Source of the DNA: Azospirillum sp051124815
GTDB lineage: Bacteria; Pseudomonadota; Alphaproteobacteria; Azospirillales; Azospirillaceae
DNA length: 64,000 nucleotides
Reading direction: 5' to 3'
Assembly: GCF_051124815.1 (NCBI RefSeq)
Contig: NZ_CP118487.1
Coordinates: 62,001 to 126,000 of the forward strand
Part shown: piece after piece, positions 59,947-64,000 of the stretch
How positions within the stretch are numbered: position 1 is the first letter of the stretch
Layout of the letters: every line of letters starts with the position of its first letter
The notes under the pieces: generated by a model
The model's input: only the letters and a program-made list of their open reading frames with translations
Database searches by the model: none
What the model was told of the DNA's origin: nothing
Program-made: the position numbers and the translations under genes

Positions 59947-60969
59947 TCAGTAGATCAGCTCGTTCTCGCCACTGCCCTCGGCCAGGACCAGCTCGCCGCG
60001 GGCGGCGAGGTCCTTCGCCAACTGGACCATGTACATCTGCGCCTCGTCCACGTCGCGGACGCGCACCGGACCCATGGCGGCCATGTCCTCGCGCAGGATC
60101 TTCGCCGCACGCTCCGACATGTTGGAGAAGAACAGGTCCTTCAGCGACTCCGAAGCACCCTTCAGCGCGGTGCCGAGCTTCTGCTTGTCCACGGTGCGCA
60201 GCATGGTCTGGACGCCGGTGGGGTCGAGCTTCGACAGGTCCTCGAAGGTGAACATCAGCGACTTGATGCGCTCGGCGCTGTCGCGGTTGCGCTCCTCCAG
60301 GGCGGCCATGAAGCGGTGCTCGGTGGTGCGGTCCAGCCCGTTGAAGATCTCGGCCAGCATCTCGTGGCTGTCGCGGCGGCTGGTGCGGGCGAGGTTGGTC
60401 ATGAACTCGGTGCGCAGGGTGCGCTCGACGTCGTCCAGGACCTCCTTCTGCACCGCCTCCATGCGCAGCATGCGCATGATGACCTCCATCGCAAAGCTTT
60501 CCGGCAGCTGCGCCAGCACGCGGCCGGCGTGGTCGGAGCGGATCTTGGACAGGACGACGGCGACGGTCTGCGGATACTCGTTCTTCAGATAGTTGGACAG
60601 CACCGACTCGTTCACGTTGGTCAGCTTGTCCCACATCGTGCGACCGGCCGGACCACGGATGTCCTCCATGATCTGGTCGACCTTGTCCTTCGGCAGGGTC
60701 TTCAGCAGCAGCCGCTCGGTCGAATCGAAGGAACCGACCACGGTGCCGCTCGACGACATCTGCTCGGCGAACTCGACGAACAGGCGCTCGATCAGGTTGG
60801 CCGACACCGTGCCCAGGTTCGCCATCACCTGGGACAGTTCCTTGATCTCCTCGTCGTCCATCAGCGAGAACAGCTTGGACGAATGCTCCTCGCCCAGCGC
60901 CAGCATCATGATGGCGGCCTTTTCCGGGCCGGTGAGGGTCCGGTAGTCCTCACGAACCTTCTGAGCCAT
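59947..60969 (-). CDS. fliG: Flagellar motor switch protein FliG
   Basis: A 340-residue protein of the flagellar C-ring that links FliF to the MotA stator and FliM. The N-terminus has LTGPEKAAIMMLALGEEHSSKLFSLM. The middle domain has the EHPQ-like motif as NEYPQTVAVVLSKI. The C-terminal torque helix has VRVRDVDEAQMYMVQLAKDLAARGELVL, with the charged residues that face MotA. The length is normal. It stands alone here, without fliF, fliH or fliN neighbours, which is unusual because fliG is commonly in a fliF-fliG-fliH cluster. Confidence 0.95.
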   Translation of the reverse strand: MAQKVREDYRTLTGPEKAAIMMLALGEEHSSKLFSLMDDEEIKELSQVMANLGTVSANLIERLFVEFAEQMSSSGTVVGSFDSTERLLLKTLPKDKVDQIMEDIRGPAGRTMWDKLTNVNESVLSNYLKNEYPQTVAVVLSKIRSDHAGRVLAQLPESFAMEVIMRMLRMEAVQKEVLDDVERTLRTEFMTNLARTSRRDSHEMLAEIFNGLDRTTEHRFMAALEERNRDSAERIKSLMFTFEDLSKLDPTGVQTMLRTVDKQKLGTALKGASESLKDLFFSNMSERAAKILREDMAAMGPVRVRDVDEAQMYMVQLAKDLAARGELVLAEGSGENELIY

Positions 60970-61021
60970 TGCTACCCTTCATGATGCGCGGTTCCGATGA
61001 TGCGCGATGATTGCGACAAAC

Positions 61022-61037
61022 ATCGTTAACAAACGAT
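61022..61037. promoter_or_regulatory. Inverted repeat between fliG and the MORN gene
   Basis: A perfect 6-bp repeat, ATCGTT / AACGAT, with a 4-base AACA spacer lies 53 bases upstream of fliG in the divergent intergenic region. It is a candidate operator. No regulator can be assigned. Confidence 0.35.
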
Positions 61038-61139
61038 AAGGATGAGGCTCGGGGCGTTGCGAAAGGGCAGGGTCGGAACCGAATCCGGGCAGGGCGGTTG
61101 GAGGGTGCAGCCCCAACTCTCGCGCGAAAGGTGGCGTCC

Positions 61140-61841
61140 ATGCCCGCCCGTGCCGCCCTTCTGCTGCCCTGTCTCGGGGCCGTCCTGTCGGCACTGCTGC
61201 CGGGCTCCGCCCTGGCGGAACGGGCGGTGACGACAGAGGGAACTGACTGCCGGGTGTGGGACCAGTATCCCGACCGGCGCAAGACCATCCGCTGGTCCGG
61301 GGCCTGCCCCGGCGGCTGGGGGAACGGTCCCGGCGTGCTGAGCTGGTCCTATGATGGCCGTTATGACGGGCAGGTGGAGGGAACGCTGGTCGACGGGCGG
61401 CTGGAAGGGCAGGCACTCGTCAGCTGGCGCGACGGACGCCGCCTCGACGGGAATTTCCGCGACGGGCTGGTTTCGGGGCAGGCGACCCATGTCTGGCCCG
61501 ACGGGCGCGTCTATGAGGGGGAGTGGAAGGACGACCGCCGCACCGGCCTCGGCGCGCTCACCTTCCCCAGTGGAAACAAGTATGTCGGCCGTTTCCACCG
61601 CAACCGCCCGACCGGGCCGGGCGAGTTCGTGACGGCCGATGGAGAGCGCTACCGGGCGCGGATCGACGCCCACGGCAAAGTCAGTGCCGGCTCACCGCTG
61701 GACCGCCCGCCGCAATCGGCCGAGATCGCGCCGGCCGCAGAGTCCGACCCCGCTTCGCCGCCGCCCCGAGCGGGCCGGCCGCAGAAGCTCGAAGAGTGGC
61801 TGAACCAGTCGGATCATCTCCTTCGCGACCGCCCACGGTAA
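61140..61841 (+). CDS. Secreted MORN-repeat protein
   Basis: A 233-residue exported protein. The Sec signal covers residues 1-26 (LLLPCLGAVLSALLPGSALA, then ER). Several MORN-type repeats follow (YDGRYDGQVEGTLVDGRLEGQALV, YEGEWKDDRRTGLGALTF and YVGRFHRNRPTGPGEF). A Pro/Ala-rich C-terminal linker ends in a short helix. MORN repeats form beta-hairpin platforms that bind lipids or proteins. In the periplasm the role is unknown. It is divergent from fliG. Confidence 0.75.
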   Translation: MPARAALLLPCLGAVLSALLPGSALAERAVTTEGTDCRVWDQYPDRRKTIRWSGACPGGWGNGPGVLSWSYDGRYDGQVEGTLVDGRLEGQALVSWRDGRRLDGNFRDGLVSGQATHVWPDGRVYEGEWKDDRRTGLGALTFPSGNKYVGRFHRNRPTGPGEFVTADGERYRARIDAHGKVSAGSPLDRPPQSAEIAPAAESDPASPPPRAGRPQKLEEWLNQSDHLLRDRPR

Positions 61842-61852
61842 GGGGAAATCTC

Positions 61853-61875
61853 CCTCTCTCCAGGGTGGAGAGGGG
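61853..61875 (+). terminator. Weak terminator-like hairpin after the MORN gene
   Basis: The stem CTCTCC / GGAGAG, extended by further C-G pairs, has a 5-nt loop and lies 12 bases after the stop. No T-run follows, so termination would be weak or factor-dependent. Confidence 0.35.
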
Positions 61876-61926
61876 ATAGCCACCCGGACTCCGTCCCACC
61901 GCATACGCCACTATGTGAAAATGGAT

Positions 61927-61967
61927 TTACAGGAATATGGCGATCCTGTAACTCTATCGACATAGAG
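61927..61967 (+). promoter_or_regulatory. Palindromic operator candidate for the RpiR regulator
   Basis: TTACAGGA - 9 bases - TCCTGTAA is a perfect 8-bp inverted repeat (61927-61951), spaced like a dimeric repressor site. The perfect hairpin CTCTAT-CGAC-ATAGAG (61952-61967) follows directly. Both lie within 75 bases upstream of the regulator ATG, which suggests autoregulation and control of the co-directional genes. Confidence 0.6.
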
Positions 61968-61999
61968 GCGGCGCTGACGCTGCGAAGGGGGAGCGGGGG

Positions 62000-62893
62000 A
62001 TGGAGCCACCCATTCAGACGGGATCGCTGCTGATCCGCATGCAGAACTGCCAGCAGCAGCTTCCGGCGGCGCTCGCCAAGGTCGGGGCCTGGGCGCTGGC
62101 CTATCCCTTCCGCACCGCGACGCTGAAGATCGGCGAACTGGCGGCGGCAGCGGAGGTCTCCGTCGCGTCAGTCAACCGCTATGCCCGCTTCCTCGGCTAT
62201 GACGGCTATCCGGAATTCCGCGAGGATCTGCTGCGCGCCTTCGAATCCACCTTCGCGCCGGTGGAAAAGCTGCGCGTCGCCGTGCAGCGCGACACCTCGA
62301 ACGCCGAGATCATGCGGGAATCGCTGGCCAGCGACGCCGTCAACATCACCCGCACCATGGATCTGCTGCAGCCGGAGCAGTGCGAGGCGGCGATCCGCCT
62401 GATCCGCGATGCCGGCCGCGTCGTGGCGTTGGGGCTCGGCGACAGCGCCTATCTCGCGCTGTTCCTGACCGACGTGCTGGAGCCCTATGTCGACAATGTC
62501 CACGAAGCCATCGAGTTCGCGGGCACCGAGCGCACCATCCGCCGGCTGATGACGATGAAGCCCGGCGATCTGGTGATCGCCATCACCTCCCCGCGCTATT
62601 CGCGCCGGACCATCGAGCATCTGCAGCTGTGCCGGGAGCGGGGGGCGAAGGCCATCGCGTTGACCGACGCGCCGGACAGCCCGATCGTGCCGCTGGCCGA
62701 CGTGACCCTGCTGGCCGGGGCCGACCATGGCGTGCGCCACAGCTCCCCCACCGGTCTGATGGCGCTGATCGTGGCGCTCGGCACCGCGCTGTCGCGCTCC
62801 CGTCCCGACAGCGTCCATCAGGCCGCCGACATGGCCGAACGCATCCTGCCCTACCTCCACGTCGTGCCGAAATCGAGCCGGCCTCCCGAGTGA
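62000..62893 (+). CDS. MurR/RpiR-family transcriptional regulator
   Basis: A 297-residue regulator. The N-terminal helix-turn-helix (RpiR type) has LKIGELAAAAEVSVASVNRYARFLGYDGYPEFREDL. The C-terminal SIS domain has VVALGLGDSAYLALFLTDVL and AIEFAGTERTIRRLMTMKPGDLVIAITSP, expected to bind a phospho-sugar or amino-sugar ligand. It precedes, on the same strand, a D-amino-acid transaminase-like gene and a peptide-type ABC ATPase gene, so it probably controls uptake and use of peptides or cell-wall fragments. Confidence 0.85.
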   Translation: MEPPIQTGSLLIRMQNCQQQLPAALAKVGAWALAYPFRTATLKIGELAAAAEVSVASVNRYARFLGYDGYPEFREDLLRAFESTFAPVEKLRVAVQRDTSNAEIMRESLASDAVNITRTMDLLQPEQCEAAIRLIRDAGRVVALGLGDSAYLALFLTDVLEPYVDNVHEAIEFAGTERTIRRLMTMKPGDLVIAITSPRYSRRTIEHLQLCRERGAKAIALTDAPDSPIVPLADVTLLAGADHGVRHSSPTGLMALIVALGTALSRSRPDSVHQAADMAERILPYLHVVPKSSRPPE

Positions 62894-62933
62894 ACGGCAC
62901 TTCCCCTCCACGCGCCAACGAAGCTGGAAAGCG

Positions 62934-63779
62934 ATGACGATCTCCTATTGGAACGGGCGTTACCTGCCGCTGGACGAGGTCCATGTGTCGCCGCTGGACC
63001 GCGGTTTCCTGTTCGCCGACGGCCTCTATGAGGTGACCGCCGCCTATAATGGCCGCCTGTTCGAGCCGGAGGCGCACGTCGCCCGCCTGCAGCGCGGCAT
63101 GGCCGAGCTGCGCATCGACTGCGCCCTGTCGGCCGGCGACTGGTTGGACATCATGGAGCGGCTGGCGGCGGAGTCCGGCATCGACGGCGACCTGACCGTC
63201 TACCTGCAGGTCACCCGCGGCGCAGCATCCAGCCGCGGCCATGCCTTCCCGGCCGGCGTCACCCCGTCGGTGTTCGGCATGGCGAGCCCGTTGAAGCGCC
63301 CGCCCGCGGCGTGGCGCGACCAGGGTGTCGCCGCCATCACCATCCCCGACATCCGCTGGGGCCGCTGCGACCTGAAGACGGTGGCGCTGCTCGGCAGCGT
63401 GCTGGCGCAGCAGGCGGCGACCGACGCCGGCGTGGTCGATGCGCTGCAACTGCGCGACGGCATGGTGACCGAGGGCGCCGCCACCAACATCTTCGTGGTC
63501 AAGGACGGCGTCATCGCCACGCCGGTCAAGGACAACCGCATTCTGGAGGGCATCACCCGCATCGTCGTCCTGCGGCTGGCCGCCGAGGCCGGGCTGCGGC
63601 TGGAGGAGCGCGACATCCCGGCGGCGGAGCTTGAGGCCGCCGACGAGATCTGGATCGCCAGCACCACCAAGGAAATTACCCCCGTCACCAGTCTGAACGG
63701 CAAGCCGGTCGGCAGCGGCGCGCCGGGCATGGTCTGGCGCCGCATCTTCGCGCTGTTCGCCGAGAAGCTGGGCCGATGA
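62934..63779 (+). CDS. Class IV (D-amino-acid/branched-chain type) aminotransferase
   Basis: A 281-residue PLP-fold type IV enzyme. The N-terminus YWNGRYLPLDEVHVSPLDRGFLFADGLYE is typical of D-amino-acid transaminase. The PLP Lys lies in GRCDLKTVALLGSVLAQQAA, and EGAATNIFVVKDG is the conserved Glu segment. It transfers the amino group between an amino acid (likely D-) and a keto acid. It begins 41 bases after the regulator and overlaps the following ABC gene by 4 bases. Confidence 0.85.
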   Translation: MTISYWNGRYLPLDEVHVSPLDRGFLFADGLYEVTAAYNGRLFEPEAHVARLQRGMAELRIDCALSAGDWLDIMERLAAESGIDGDLTVYLQVTRGAASSRGHAFPAGVTPSVFGMASPLKRPPAAWRDQGVAAITIPDIRWGRCDLKTVALLGSVLAQQAATDAGVVDALQLRDGMVTEGAATNIFVVKDGVIATPVKDNRILEGITRIVVLRLAAEAGLRLEERDIPAAELEAADEIWIASTTKEITPVTSLNGKPVGSGAPGMVWRRIFALFAEKLGR

Positions 63780-64000
63780 GCGGCGCCGCTGCCGTGAAAG
63801 CGGTCGACACCGCCCCGGCCCTGCTGTCGGTGCCCCTGCTGTCCGTAGAGGGGCTGAGCGTCGCCTTCGACGGCGAGCATGGTCCCGTGCGCGTGGTCGA
63901 CGATGTCAGCTTCACCGTGGCGCCGGGCGAGACGGTCGCCATCGTCGGCGAGTCCGGCTCCGGCAAGTCGGTGACCTCGCTGTCGCTGATGCGGCTGGTC
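63776..64000 (+). CDS. ABC transporter ATP-binding protein (peptide/nickel type), partial at window end
   Basis: The first 75 residues of an ATPase subunit, cut by the window edge. The sequence runs LSVEGLSVAFDGEHGPVRVVDDVSFTV and then Walker A VGESGSGKSVTSLS, the spelling typical of DppD/OppD/GsiA proteins. The ATG lies in an ATGA overlap with the transaminase stop. Membrane and binding subunits would be expected downstream. Confidence 0.85.
   Translation, partial: MSGAAAVKAVDTAPALLSVPLLSVEGLSVAFDGEHGPVRVVDDVSFTVAPGETVAIVGESGSGKSVTSLSLMRLV

Overview
The window is GC-rich DNA from an alphaproteobacterium. The gene content (TRAP and TAXI transporters, GGDEF proteins, a molybdenum oxidoreductase with cytochrome c, FliG) and strong G/C third-position bias suggest a Rhodospirillales organism such as Azospirillum. 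This is inference from content, since no rRNA gene is present. It combines ordinary metabolic and housekeeping genes with at least two accessory blocks.

1-5.6 kb is a plasmid-type mobilization module. It has a MobA/MobL (MOBQ-type) relaxase on the minus strand, a candidate oriT just upstream of it (inverted repeat plus nic-like core), a 7-bp tandem repeat, and a divergent KfrA-like coiled-coil DNA-binding protein with a palindromic operator candidate.

5.6-23.7 kb is a defence island on the minus strand. A tightly packed operon encodes a 1738-aa YprA-type helicase with DUF1998, a SNF2-type helicase like DrmD of DISARM, a 1443-aa adenine methyltransferase like DrmMI or PglX, and an HNH nuclease. 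Downstream, with its own palindromic promoter region, is a McrB-like AAA+ ATPase paired with a DUF2357/PD-(D/E)XK nuclease. The set resembles DISARM- and Druantia-related systems built around a YprA helicase, rather than canonical DISARM.

24.3-32.7 kb holds a three-subunit molybdenum oxidoreductase (Tat-exported large subunit, 2Fe-2S subunit, triheme cytochrome c), an ABC exporter, remnants of a lipid kinase and of an endonuclease/exonuclease/phosphatase gene, and a GntR/FadR regulator. 33.0-43.2 kb is a nine-gene catabolic operon divergent from that regulator: acid-sugar kinase, PdxA2, Fe-alcohol dehydrogenase, DHDPS-family aldolase, TAXI-TRAP transporter, sialidase-fold protein, FAH-family hydratase and SDR. 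It ends at a good intrinsic terminator.

43.4-46.9 kb is a second accessory patch: a probably truncated ORF and an HD plus Hsp90-type ATPase protein whose 3' third is AT-rich. It sits immediately downstream of glmS, the classical Tn7 insertion site, and a 99-bp MITE-like inverted-repeat element lies between the two. glmU-glmS follow, then a tyrosine-recombinase remnant and two c-di-GMP signalling genes (one with a degenerate EAL domain). A TRAP transporter is linked to 5-oxoprolinase subunits pxpB and pxpC. The window ends with fliG, a MORN-repeat protein, and an RpiR regulator with a clear palindromic operator in front of a D-amino-acid transaminase-like enzyme and the start of a peptide-type ABC ATPase gene.
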